From: Bradyrhizobium sp. MOS002
GTDB taxonomy: Bacteria > Pseudomonadota > Alphaproteobacteria > Rhizobiales > Xanthobacteraceae
DNA: 64,000 nucleotides
Direction: 5' to 3'
Assembly (NCBI RefSeq): GCF_003020115.1
Contig: NZ_PYFX01000002.1
Coordinates: 310,001-374,000 of the forward strand
Both the position numbers and the translations under genes were made by a program. Positions 50,688 to 58,830 of this stretch are shown in pieces. Positions within the stretch are counted from its first letter, which is position 1; each line of letters starts with the position of its first letter. Under the pieces are notes generated by a model. That model had not been told where the DNA came from. It saw nothing but the letters and a program-made list of their open reading frames with translations, and did not search any database.

Positions 50688-51491
50688 ATGCCCCTCTGGA
50701 CCTGCGAAACCTGCGGCGCGCAATTTCCGGATGGCGAAAATCCGCCCGCGTCCTGTCAAATTTGCCAGGACGAACGGCAATACGTCGGCTGGAAGGGGCA
50801 GACTTTCCTCACGCGCGAGGCGCTCGCGGAACGTCACCGCATGGTCTGCCGCGACGATCTCGGCCTCACCGGCATCGCGCTCGAGCCGAGCTTTGCCATC
50901 GGTCAGCGCGCGCTGCTGGTGCCGCTCGCGGACGGCTGCCTGATGTGGGACTGCGTGCCGCTGGCGACGCCGGAGGCGGTCGCGCATGTGCGATCACTCG
51001 GCGGCCTGAAGGCGATCGCGATCTCGCATCCGCATTACTATGGCGCGCTCGCCGACTGGAGCGAGGCGTTCGGCGGGGTGCCGGCCTATTTGCACGCCGA
51101 TGATCGCCAATGGGTGACGCGACAGCATCCCTCGATCGTGCACTGGACCGGCGACAGCCATCGCATCTCCGACGATGTGCGGCTCCTGCGCACCGGCGGT
51201 CATTTCGCCGGCGCCACCATCCTGCACCACGCGAGTGGTGCGGACGGCAGGGGCGCGCTGCTCACCGGCGATATTGCGCAGGTGACGATGGATCGCCGCT
51301 TCGTCAGCTTCATGTACTCCTATCCGAACTACATGCCGCTCAATGCCGCCGCGGTGCGACGGATTGCGGCTGCCGTCGAGCCGCTGGCCTTCGATCGGAT
51401 CTACGGCGCCTGGTGGGGTCGCAACATCGCCGCAGGCGCCAAGGCCGCATTCGCGGCCTCTGTCGCGCGCTATCTGGCCGGCATCGCCTGA
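50688..51491 (+). CDS. Rubredoxin-like zinc ribbon fused to degenerate metallo-beta-lactamase domain
   Basis: A 267-residue protein. The N-terminus has a ribbon with two CxxC pairs (Cys6, Cys9, Cys23, Cys26; WTCETCGAQFPDG and SCQICQDERQYV). The MBL domain has HPHYYG where HxHxDH is expected, so the Asp and last His of the motif are lost; a later His is in TGGHFAGATILHH and Asp in LTGDIAQV. At best one metal site remains. Function unknown; related ribbon-MBL fusions are found in several proteobacteria. GGGAG 8 nt upstream supports the ATG. Confidence 0.85.
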   Translation: MPLWTCETCGAQFPDGENPPASCQICQDERQYVGWKGQTFLTREALAERHRMVCRDDLGLTGIALEPSFAIGQRALLVPLADGCLMWDCVPLATPEAVAHVRSLGGLKAIAISHPHYYGALADWSEAFGGVPAYLHADDRQWVTRQHPSIVHWTGDSHRISDDVRLLRTGGHFAGATILHHASGADGRGALLTGDIAQVTMDRRFVSFMYSYPNYMPLNAAAVRRIAAAVEPLAFDRIYGAWWGRNIAAGAKAAFAASVARYLAGIA

Positions 51492-51645
51492 GCCGGTTCG
51501 TGACCGGATTTATCTTGCTGATCCACAATAAGTGGACTATAAGTACAGTTATTAAGCGTGGCGCGACGATGCGTCTGCGGGACCGGCATGATCGATGCAT
51601 CGCTGTTTCCGCGGCGCGCTTGCCGCGTGAGCGGGAGTTCGGTCC

Positions 51646-52662
51646 ATGACGGCAGGGCGCGACTACGAGATCTTCGAGGCCGGGGACGTCACGCTCCGGT
51701 CCGGGGCCGTCTTCCCCTCGCTCAAGCTTGCCTACAAGACCTACGGCACGCTCAGTCCGGACAAGGACAATGTCGTTCTCTATCCGACCTCGTTCAGCGC
51801 GCAGCACACCGACACCGAGTGGCTGATCGGCCCCGACGGCGTGCTCGATCCAACACGCTGCTTCATCATCATCCCGAATCTGTTCGGTAACGGCTTGTCG
51901 TCTTCGCCGTCGAATTCCGCCGCGCCGTTCCCGGTCGTGACCTATCACGATTCCATCGCGGTCCAGCACCGGCTGCTCGCCGAGCGGTTCGGCATCTCGA
52001 AGCTGGCCCTGGTCTATGGCTGGTCGATGGGCGGCATGCAGGCCTATCACTGGGCGGTGCTGCATCCCGACATGGTCGAGCGGGCGGCCGTCGTCTGCGG
52101 CAGTGCCCGCTGCGCGCCCTATAATTACGTCTTCCTGGAAAGCGTTAAGGCCGCGCTGACCGCCGATCCCGCCTTCCGCGACGGCCGCTTCGCCGAGAAG
52201 CCCGTCGCAGGCTATCGCGCCATGGGGCGCGTCTACGCGGGTTGGGCGATGTCGCACGGTTTCTATCGCGACGAGATCTGGCGCGAAGCAGGCTTCACCT
52301 CGCTGGACGACTATCTCGTCCGCACCTGGGACGCGGCGTTTGCCCGGCGCGATGCCAACGATCTCCTGGCGCAGATCGGCATCTGGCAGAACGGCGACGT
52401 CAGCCGCTGCACCGCATTCGACGGAGATTTCGATCGCGCGCTCGGTGCGATCAAGGCGCACATGCTGCTGATGCCGGGCGCGACCGATCGCTATTTCGAC
52501 GTCAGCGACAACCAGGGCGAACTCGGCCGGCTGGTCAACGCGAAATCGGCCGTGCTGCATCCGATCCCGTCGTTGCACGGCCATCGCGCCGGCAACCCCG
52601 TCAACAATCCGCGCGATCAGGCCTTCATCAAGGCGGAGATCGCAGAGCTCCTCAGCAAGTAA
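51646..52662 (+). CDS. Alpha/beta hydrolase of the homoserine O-acetyltransferase (MetX-like) family
   Basis: A 338-residue alpha/beta-hydrolase fold protein. The nucleophile elbow is YGWSMGGMQAYHW (Ser127), the acid is in GATDRYFDVSDNQ and the His in SLHGHRAGNP. The N-terminal LKLAYKTYGTLSPDKDNVVL and the MetX-like length point to that family, but the specific residues for homoserine binding cannot be judged; it may be an acyltransferase or hydrolase of another substrate. Followed after 15 nt by the desaturase gene, so an operon is likely. Confidence 0.88.
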   Translation: MTAGRDYEIFEAGDVTLRSGAVFPSLKLAYKTYGTLSPDKDNVVLYPTSFSAQHTDTEWLIGPDGVLDPTRCFIIIPNLFGNGLSSSPSNSAAPFPVVTYHDSIAVQHRLLAERFGISKLALVYGWSMGGMQAYHWAVLHPDMVERAAVVCGSARCAPYNYVFLESVKAALTADPAFRDGRFAEKPVAGYRAMGRVYAGWAMSHGFYRDEIWREAGFTSLDDYLVRTWDAAFARRDANDLLAQIGIWQNGDVSRCTAFDGDFDRALGAIKAHMLLMPGATDRYFDVSDNQGELGRLVNAKSAVLHPIPSLHGHRAGNPVNNPRDQAFIKAEIAELLSK

Positions 52663-52677
52663 GACAGGTTTCCGATC

Positions 52678-53628
52678 ATGAGCGACGCGACCGTTTCAGA
52701 GCCCGGCCACCGCCTGAAGCCGCTCACGCCGGCTATGCTGCGTGAATTGTCGGTGCGCTCCAATCTCAGGGGGGCCGCGAAAAGCCTCAGCCATTACGGC
52801 CTGGTCGCGCTGGTCGGCGCGTTGGTCTGGAAGGTCGCTTCGACCTGGGGGGTGTTATGGGCGCTGCCGCTGATGGCGGTGCAGGGCTATTTCGTCGCCT
52901 TCCTGTTCATGGCGTTGCACGAGACCGCGCACAAGACCGCGTTCAGGAGCCGTGGCCTCAACCTTGCGGTCGGCTATCCCGCGGGCTTCATCATCGGACA
53001 ACCTTACGAATATTATTGCCTGTTTCACTGGGACCATCACCGCTACACCCAGGATCCAGACAAGGATCCTGAACTCATCGTTGGTGTGAAGCCGACATCG
53101 GACACGCAGCTCGCGATCGCCTATAGCGGCCTGCTTCAGGTCGTTGGACGCCTGCGGCTGATGCTCAGCCATGCCGTCACCGGCAAGGTCGTCGTGCCCT
53201 GGATTCCCGAGAACAGGCGCGGCATCATCGTTACCGAGGCGCGCGCCTATGCCGCGCTCTATGCGCTGCTGCTCGTGCTGTCGCTATGGTTCTCGTCGGC
53301 GCTGCTGCTCTGGGTCTGGATCGTGCCGCTGATCATTGGGCAGTTCTTCCTGCGGCCCTATCTCTACGCCGAGCACACCGGCTGCGAGCGTACCCGCAGC
53401 GCATTCCAGAACACCCGCACCACCTACACCGGCGCGGTCGTCAAATGGGTTGCGTGGAACATGCCCTACCATGTCGAGCACCACGCTTATCCCTCGATCC
53501 CGTTCCACGCGCTGCCGAAGCTGAACGGGATCGTCGACGGCGAAATCGTCCATCGCGGCCGCGGCTACATCAGGACGACGCGAGAGACCTGGGCCTGGTT
53601 TCGCCGGCAGCGGCAGGCAGGGACTTAA
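52678..53628 (+). CDS. Fatty acid desaturase (membrane di-iron)
   Basis: A 316-residue membrane desaturase or hydroxylase. The three histidine boxes are MALHETAHKTAF, FHWDHHRYTQDPDKD and NMPYHVEHHAYPSIP, together with EHTGCERTRSAF; two pairs of hydrophobic helices lie before and between them. These boxes bind the di-iron centre. It may use acyl lipids or a carotenoid-like substrate; the second box and EHTGC segment resemble the group near DesA/crtR type. It shares the transcript with the MetX-like gene. Confidence 0.9.
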   Translation: MSDATVSEPGHRLKPLTPAMLRELSVRSNLRGAAKSLSHYGLVALVGALVWKVASTWGVLWALPLMAVQGYFVAFLFMALHETAHKTAFRSRGLNLAVGYPAGFIIGQPYEYYCLFHWDHHRYTQDPDKDPELIVGVKPTSDTQLAIAYSGLLQVVGRLRLMLSHAVTGKVVVPWIPENRRGIIVTEARAYAALYALLLVLSLWFSSALLLWVWIVPLIIGQFFLRPYLYAEHTGCERTRSAFQNTRTTYTGAVVKWVAWNMPYHVEHHAYPSIPFHALPKLNGIVDGEIVHRGRGYIRTTRETWAWFRRQRQAGT

Positions 53629-54062
53629 CTGCGGCTCGCCAAACCGTTGGTGGCAGCCTCAGCAGTGCTTTGCGACATCCGTAGCAGTCCGGTCATCGGT
53701 ACAAGCTTTTGCGCCTTTCCGATTGGAATCTTTACGCTGCGATAAGCGCGAATTGCGGTCGCCGCGGGCACTCCGATACCTTGCTCTCCATGCGCCCCAA
53801 ACGCGAAAAAAGTTAGCCAACCGCATCAAGGGCTTGGCGCTGTCGTGGGCCGACGCAGCCGTTGGTTAGCGGCGTGTTGCAAGGTCGTACGCGTTTTAGC
53901 TGAAGCTTTTCACGACAAGTCTAGCCATCCCTCATAGCGTCTCTCGCGACGAGACTGGCTCGCCGCAAGCGGTTGAAGACGCAACCTCGGCATTGCAGAA
54001 AATATTGGAAACACCGAATTCGCGAGGTCAGGTTTGCTGGCCTCGAACATGGAGATTGCGTG
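53629..54062. other. 434-nt gene-free stretch before the EAL gene
   Basis: The right end carries a ribosome site (atggagattgcgtg) for the ATG at 54063. The middle holds a few short dyads, such as gtctctcgcgacgagac at 53940-53956, but no named repeat. No coding frame is convincing. Confidence 0.5.
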
Positions 54063-54128
54063 ATGCGAGAATTTCCCCGCTAGACAGACAAACCGCTGGG
54101 GCGGCTGCTGGTCGTAGACGATGATCTC
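54063..54128 (+). other. Original 5' end of the EAL gene, broken by in-frame TAG
   Basis: ATG 54063 has GGAG 8 nt upstream and is in frame with the EAL gene, but codon 7 is TAG (54081-54083): MREFPR, stop, TDKPLGRLLVVDDDL. The part after the stop is clearly the first strand and acidic pocket of the receiver domain, so the frame was once open from here. No ATG, GTG or TTG lies between the stop and 54129. Confidence 0.85.
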
Positions 54129-55382
54129 GTGCAACGGATGATTGTCGGCAAGGTCGGTGCGAAGGCCGGGTATGACTGCTTGGTCGTGCCGTCGCTGGAG
54201 CTTGCTGAATCGGCCCTGTCGAGAGAGCCCTTCGATGTGATGACCGTCGATCTTTCGCTCGGTGTGCGCGATGGCATCGAACTGCTCCGGTTTGTCGCCG
54301 AGCGGGGTCTCCGCGACATGTCGATTGTGGTCATCAGTGGCTGCGATGGCCGCGTTCTGAAGTCGACCAGGCGCATAGCAGAAGGCTTGGGATTGTCGGT
54401 GATCGGCACGCTCGCCAAGCCGCTGGACCTGGAGGAATTGAAGGATCTCTTGCAGTTGCCAAGACGCGAGCGGGCTTCTGCGCAAGTTCGACCGTCGCAG
54501 ATCGACGTGTCGCCGGAACGCATCGCCGCAGGCATCCGCCAAGGCGAGTTCGTGGTCGAGTTTCAGCCGAAAGTCGAGCTCGCAAGCGGCAGAGTCGTCG
54601 GAGCCGAAGCGCTTGCGCGCTGGCGCACGCGTGAATTCGGGATTGTCCCGCCGGCGACTTTCATACCGATTGCCGAGCAATGCGGCCTGATGCCGGAGCT
54701 CACCGACGCGATCCTGTCCTCGGCGATGTCGCAGGGGCGCAAGCTGATCGATCGATATCCGGATTTCACGATCGCCGTGAACGTGTCGGGATCCCTGTTG
54801 TCCGACCTGGCATTACCGGAACGGATAGAGGAGGTCTTGCGAAGGGAGCAGGTGCCGGCGCATTGCCTGACAATCGAGATTACGGAAACGACCGCGATGG
54901 AGAACGTCGATCGAGCTGCGGATATTTTGGTGCGGATGCGCCTCAAGAACATCGGAACTGCCATCGACGACTTTGGAACGGGCTATTCGTCGCTTGCTGC
55001 GCTGGCCAGGCTGCCATTCAGTGAGCTCAAGATCGATCGGTCCTTCGTCAATGGCTGCGAAAACGACGAAGACATGATGAAAATCATCGAGACGTCGGTC
55101 GGCCTGGGACGCGCTTTCAACATGAAGGTGGTCGCTGAGGGTGTCGAGACCGCGGACTCGCTGGCGCGAATCCGGCGAGCGGGCTGCGACGTCGCTCAAG
55201 GCTTCTTCTTCAGCCCGTCCTTGAGGCTCGCCCGTGCCGAAAGCTGGGTGTCGCAACGCAATGAATTTGTGGCGAAACGGACGGCCTGGATGAGCCAGCA
55301 ATCGCCGGCGATGGCGGATTCTGGTGCGGTTACCGTCCCGGGGAATGGCCATCAACAGATCGATGCTGCCCAGGTTCAATAG
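54129..55382 (+). CDS. Response-regulator receiver-EAL phosphodiesterase (N-terminus interrupted)
   Basis: A c-di-GMP phosphodiesterase linked to a receiver domain. From GTG 54129 there are 417 residues. The receiver part keeps the phospho-acceptor Asp in VMTVDLSLGVRDG, VVISGCDG and the Lys in TLAKPLD, but the acidic VVDDD pocket lies upstream of this start. The EAL domain (about 165-400) is complete: GAEALARW, NVSGSLL, EITETTAM, IDDFGTGYSSLA, KIDRSFV, VAEGVET and DVAQGFFFSPSL. It may be a pseudogene, may start at CTG 54096, or may yield a shorter protein with an EAL domain that no longer answers to phosphorylation. Confidence 0.85.
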   Translation: MQRMIVGKVGAKAGYDCLVVPSLELAESALSREPFDVMTVDLSLGVRDGIELLRFVAERGLRDMSIVVISGCDGRVLKSTRRIAEGLGLSVIGTLAKPLDLEELKDLLQLPRRERASAQVRPSQIDVSPERIAAGIRQGEFVVEFQPKVELASGRVVGAEALARWRTREFGIVPPATFIPIAEQCGLMPELTDAILSSAMSQGRKLIDRYPDFTIAVNVSGSLLSDLALPERIEEVLRREQVPAHCLTIEITETTAMENVDRAADILVRMRLKNIGTAIDDFGTGYSSLAALARLPFSELKIDRSFVNGCENDEDMMKIIETSVGLGRAFNMKVVAEGVETADSLARIRRAGCDVAQGFFFSPSLRLARAESWVSQRNEFVAKRTAWMSQQSPAMADSGAVTVPGNGHQQIDAAQVQ

Positions 55383-55470
55383 AAGGTACGCGCGGGGGTG
55401 AAGTCGCGGCAGGAGTTGAAACGCAACCCCGGCCGCGGAGCGATCGGGGTTGCGCCAGCCGATGCCGTGC

Positions 55471-55704
55471 TCAGTAGATCCCGTACGCGCAGACGTTCAC
55501 GACGCGGACGCGCAGGCCGTGGCGGGTCTGGACGACGCGCTCCTGATAGCAATTGTTGACGCCGCTGTTGACGTAGACGCCGCCAAAGCCCCAGCCGTGA
55601 CCCAAATGATGGTGGAAGCCGTGGGCCGACGCGGCGGTGGGCGCGAGAGCGGCAACGCCGAGCGAGCCGGCGGCGATCAGACCAAGTGCAAGCTTACGAA
55701 ACAT
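55471..55704 (-). CDS. Small secreted protein with His-rich segment
   Basis: A 77-residue protein with a signal peptide MFRKLALGLIAAGSLGVAAL and a cleavage site in PTAASA-HG. The mature part begins HGFHHHLGHGWGFGG, a possible metal-binding stretch, and ends with two cysteines in NNCYQERVVQTR and VVNVCAYGIY that could form a disulfide. ATG 55704 is favoured by GGAG at 7-nt spacing; another ATG lies 6 nt upstream. Periplasmic or extracellular; function unknown. Confidence 0.8.
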   Translation of the reverse strand: MFRKLALGLIAAGSLGVAALAPTAASAHGFHHHLGHGWGFGGVYVNSGVNNCYQERVVQTRHGLRVRVVNVCAYGIY

Positions 55705-55804
55705 TTTCATTCTCCGGTATGGCGCAAAGGGCCGTTGTTGTGTCCCTGCATCTCGGTCGAGCCGAAACGCGGACGCGTTCATGCAGCGAGGCGAGAATCG
55801 TGTT

Positions 55805-56830
55805 TCAGGAGTGTTTCGTCGGTCGCGGCGGGTTGCGCCGCCGTCCTGCTTTCCGCGCCGTCGCCCCGCGATAACGCGCGGCCATCGCTTGCGTCAGCTC
55901 CGCCATCTTCTCGCGCAGATCGGCCGGCTCCAGCACTTCGGCCTCGGGCCCGAGCCGCAACAATTCGGCCGCGGCATGCCATGACGTCTTGCCGGTCGGC
56001 ACTCTGGCTATGCGCCAGCCGTCGGCATCTGCGGTGTCTTCGAGCTGCGTACGCGCTTTGACGTAAGGCTGGCTTAGCGCATCGAGCAGTTTCACGCCGA
56101 AGGGCGACAGGCGAACGATCGCGACATTGGGATGCATCTCGGCCTCGAGACGCAGCGTTGCGTCCCGCCAATAGGCTGCGAGATCGAAGCCGGCGGGCCG
56201 CTCACAGCGATCGTCGAGCGCGGTGCAGTCGAGCACGCGCGCGACGCGATAGGTCCGCACGCTGCCGTCGACCAGACCTGCGAGATACCAGCTGCCACCT
56301 TTCAGCACGAGACCGAGCGGCGCGACGCGGCGCTGCTTTTCGGCGCGCCAGCTCTGGTAGCGGATCTTGATCAGTGTCCCGCGCAGGGTCGCGCCGGCGA
56401 TGGCGCGCAGATGCTTGGGTTCTTCCGCCTCGCCAAACCAGCCCGGCGCGTCGAGATGAAAACGCTCCTGCATCCGTCCGGCGTCTTCGCGCAGATTGGC
56501 GGGCAGGGCGGCCATCAGCTTGTTCTGTGCGGCGATCATCGCCGCATCCAGGCCGAGCGCCGCCGCCGGGCCCGGCAAGCCCGTCAGAAACAGCGCTTCC
56601 GCCTCGCTTTGCGACAACCCGTTCAGCCGCACGCGATAACCGTCGAGTAGGCGATAGCCGCCCTCTGCGCCGCGGTCGGCATAGACGGGGACGCCGGACG
56701 CCGCGAGCGCGTCGATGTCGCGGTAGATCGTGCGCACCGAGACTTCGCAGGCCTCCGCGAGCTCAGGGGCGGTGACCTGCCCCCTGGCCTGGAGGGTGGT
56801 GAGGATCGACAGCATCCGGCTCGCGCGCAT
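55805..56830 (-). CDS. YafY-family transcriptional regulator (HTH-WYL)
   Basis: A 341-residue regulator. The N-terminal winged helix reads RMLSILTTLQARGQVTAPEL followed by AEACEVSVRTIYRDIDAL; the WYL domain follows with RVAPLGLVLKGGSWYLAGLVDGS, and a WCX-type C-terminal part ends with ATARKAGRRRNPPRPTKHS. The start codon lies 11 nt from a perfect 13-bp palindrome that it probably binds. It is divergent from the GST gene. Confidence 0.92.
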   Translation of the reverse strand: MRASRMLSILTTLQARGQVTAPELAEACEVSVRTIYRDIDALAASGVPVYADRGAEGGYRLLDGYRVRLNGLSQSEAEALFLTGLPGPAAALGLDAAMIAAQNKLMAALPANLREDAGRMQERFHLDAPGWFGEAEEPKHLRAIAGATLRGTLIKIRYQSWRAEKQRRVAPLGLVLKGGSWYLAGLVDGSVRTYRVARVLDCTALDDRCERPAGFDLAAYWRDATLRLEAEMHPNVAIVRLSPFGVKLLDALSQPYVKARTQLEDTADADGWRIARVPTGKTSWHAAAELLRLGPEAEVLEPADLREKMAELTQAMAARYRGATARKAGRRRNPPRPTKHS

Positions 56831-56840
56831 GATCCCTTAA

Positions 56841-56871
56841 ACCATACCTGACACAGGATGTCAGGTATGGT
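56841..56871. promoter_or_regulatory. Perfect 31-bp palindromic operator, WYL regulator / GST
   Basis: The arms accatacctgaca and tgtcaggtatggt are exact complements around 5 nt (cagga). It is placed between the divergent regulator and the GST gene (42 nt before its ATG) and includes the motif cctgaca. It is the likely binding site of the regulator for both genes. Confidence 0.88.
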
Positions 56872-56913
56872 CCGCTACAACGCCATCGCCAGCCGGCCAG
56901 ATGGAGACTCGCC

Positions 56914-57561
56914 ATGACCGATCCGAAGCGCATCACATTGTATTATTCGCCGCAAAGCCGCGCCACCGGCACGCGGGTGCTGCTGGAGGAACTGGGTGCG
57001 CCCTATGATCTTCATGTCCTCAACATGAAGGCCGGCGAGCAGCGCCAGCCGGCCTATCTCGCCATCAACCCGCTCGGCAAGGTGCCGGCGATCCGCCACC
57101 GCGACGCGCTGGTGGCCGAGCAGGTCGCGATCACCATCTATCTCGCCGATTTATTCCCGGAGGCCGGGCTGACACCCGCGCTGAACGATCCGCTGCGCGG
57201 CCCTTATCTGCGCTGGATCGCCTATTACGGCGCCTCGTTCGAGCCGGCCCTGATCGACAAGTTCATGCAGCGCGAGCCGGCGCCGATCACGCAATCGCCC
57301 TATGCCGACTATGACACCATGCTCGGCGCGCTCGAGGCGCAGCTGTCGAAGGGGCCGTATCTGCTCGGCGAGCGCATGACGGCCGCGGATGTTCTCTGGG
57401 GTGTTGCGTTCAGCTGGACGATGATGTTCGGTATCGTGCCGAAGAAGGAAGTGTTCGTCCGCTATGCCGAACGCATGACCTCGCGGCCGGCGTTCCAGCG
57501 CATCAACGCGGCTGACGACGAGATGGCGGCTCAGCATGCTGCGGCTGCTGGTGGAGGGTGA
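56914..57561 (+). CDS. Glutathione S-transferase
   Basis: A 215-residue GST. The thioredoxin-like N-domain is TLYYSPQSRATGTRVLLEEL, with GSH segments NPLGKVPAIRHRDALV and EQVAITIYLADLF; the C-terminal helical domain contains LLGERMTAADVLWGVAFSW. GGAG is 8 nt before the ATG. It is followed after 18 nt by a DUF6157 gene and controlled by the divergent WYL regulator, so it is probably a detoxification unit induced by an electrophile. Confidence 0.92.
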   Translation: MTDPKRITLYYSPQSRATGTRVLLEELGAPYDLHVLNMKAGEQRQPAYLAINPLGKVPAIRHRDALVAEQVAITIYLADLFPEAGLTPALNDPLRGPYLRWIAYYGASFEPALIDKFMQREPAPITQSPYADYDTMLGALEAQLSKGPYLLGERMTAADVLWGVAFSWTMMFGIVPKKEVFVRYAERMTSRPAFQRINAADDEMAAQHAAAAGGG

Positions 57562-57579
57562 ACGATCCAGGGGTTGCAG

Positions 57580-58014
57580 ATGACGAAGCCTATGCACACG
57601 ACCAACTGCTTCGACACCTTCATCCAGGTTGCTGAAGATTGTCCTGCGCGTACTGGCGAAGAGCCGCCACTGCGCGCGGGAAAGCCGACGGTGGCGTGCC
57701 TGCAATACGGGATGATCGCCAAAGCGCCTTACAAGTACACGTCCGACGACGTGATCTTCGCGACGTCTGCGCCGGGACGCGAGCTCGATGGGAAGGCGAC
57801 GAAAACGGAGAAGCATGCGGCTCGTGAAGCGTTCTTCTCTCGTGGCCAAGCCTGCATGAGGGCGTCGAGCCTGGGCAAGCGCTTCGGCTGGGGCGTTCAT
57901 GCCGACAAAGAGGGCCGGATCGCGATCTACGCGATCGACAGCAAACGTTACCAGGCGCTCGTCCGCGATCCCAAGCTTACACAGGTGCGTGCGATGCGGT
58001 CGAAGCGGGCGTGA
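57580..58014 (+). CDS. DUF6157 family protein
   Basis: A 144-residue protein of unknown function with the family start HTTNCFDTFIQVAEDCPART and the core FATSAPGRELDG, then SLGKRFGWGVHADKEGRIAI. There is no signal peptide. Starting in the GST operon 18 nt after the GST stop, it may share its regulation. Its stop touches the end of the convergent enoyl-CoA hydratase gene with no gap. Confidence 0.85.
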   Translation: MTKPMHTTNCFDTFIQVAEDCPARTGEEPPLRAGKPTVACLQYGMIAKAPYKYTSDDVIFATSAPGRELDGKATKTEKHAAREAFFSRGQACMRASSLGKRFGWGVHADKEGRIAIYAIDSKRYQALVRDPKLTQVRAMRSKRA

Positions 58015-58800
58015 TCAGAATTTCGGCGGCCGTTTTTCCGCGAACGCCTTGATGCCTTCCTTGATCTCGTCGCCGCGCATGCTGTCGCGGTGACGCTGGT
58101 CGGCGGCTTGCTGGTCGAGTTCGCCGCGGGCGAATTCGTTGATCGCGCGCTTCATGCCGCGCATCGCCTGTGGAGCGTTGCCGGCGAGGATGTCGGCGAG
58201 CCTGTCGACCTCCTCGTCCAGAAACTCCACCGCCACCATGTCCGTGAGATAGCCGATCCGCAGCATCTCCGGCGCGCTGATCTTTTGCGCGGTCAGGAAC
58301 AGCTTCTTCGCATTGTCGACGCCGAGCCGCGTCACATAGCGTTTGATGCCGCTGCTGTAATAGTGCAGCCCGAGCCGGGCCGCGGGCATGAACATCTCCG
58401 CGGTGTCGACGCCGATGCGGAAGTCGCAGGCGAGCGCGAGATCGGTCGCACCGCCATAGACGCCTCCGTTGAGCCGGCAGATCGTGGGGACGCCGAGATC
58501 CTCCAGCCGGTTGACGACCACCTCGAAGGCGGAGCCCGCGCTCTGCTGCTCGTTCGCACTGACCGCCCGCTCGGCAACCGAGTTGAGGTCATAGCCCGCC
58601 GAGAAGGCGCGCCCCGTGCCGGTCAGCACCAGCACGCGGATATCGGGATCGGCCTCGACCCGGTCGAACAGTTTGATCAGCTCGCCGAGATCCTCGGCCT
58701 GGAGCCGGTTGAGATGTTTGGGACGATTGAGGCGGATGGTGGCGCGTGCACCAATGAGTTCGAGCACGGGGCCGGTGGCTGCGTCGGTGATGTCCGACAT
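58015..58800 (-). CDS. Enoyl-CoA hydratase/isomerase family protein
   Basis: A 261-residue crotonase. Oxyanion-hole segments are AFSAGYDLNSVAER and LNGGVYGGATDLALACDFRI. In the second half, where hydratases keep a catalytic Glu, the sequence is MPAARLGLHYYSSGIKRY, so the reaction may differ from plain hydration. ATG 58800 is preceded by GGAG at 6 nt. It lies 30 nt downstream of the ion-channel gene, possibly read through. Confidence 0.9.
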   Translation of the reverse strand: MSDITDAATGPVLELIGARATIRLNRPKHLNRLQAEDLGELIKLFDRVEADPDIRVLVLTGTGRAFSAGYDLNSVAERAVSANEQQSAGSAFEVVVNRLEDLGVPTICRLNGGVYGGATDLALACDFRIGVDTAEMFMPAARLGLHYYSSGIKRYVTRLGVDNAKKLFLTAQKISAPEMLRIGYLTDMVAVEFLDEEVDRLADILAGNAPQAMRGMKRAINEFARGELDQQAADQRHRDSMRGDEIKEGIKAFAEKRPPKF

Positions 58801-58830
58801 TCTTGTCTCCATTTATTTGCTTGTCGCCAT

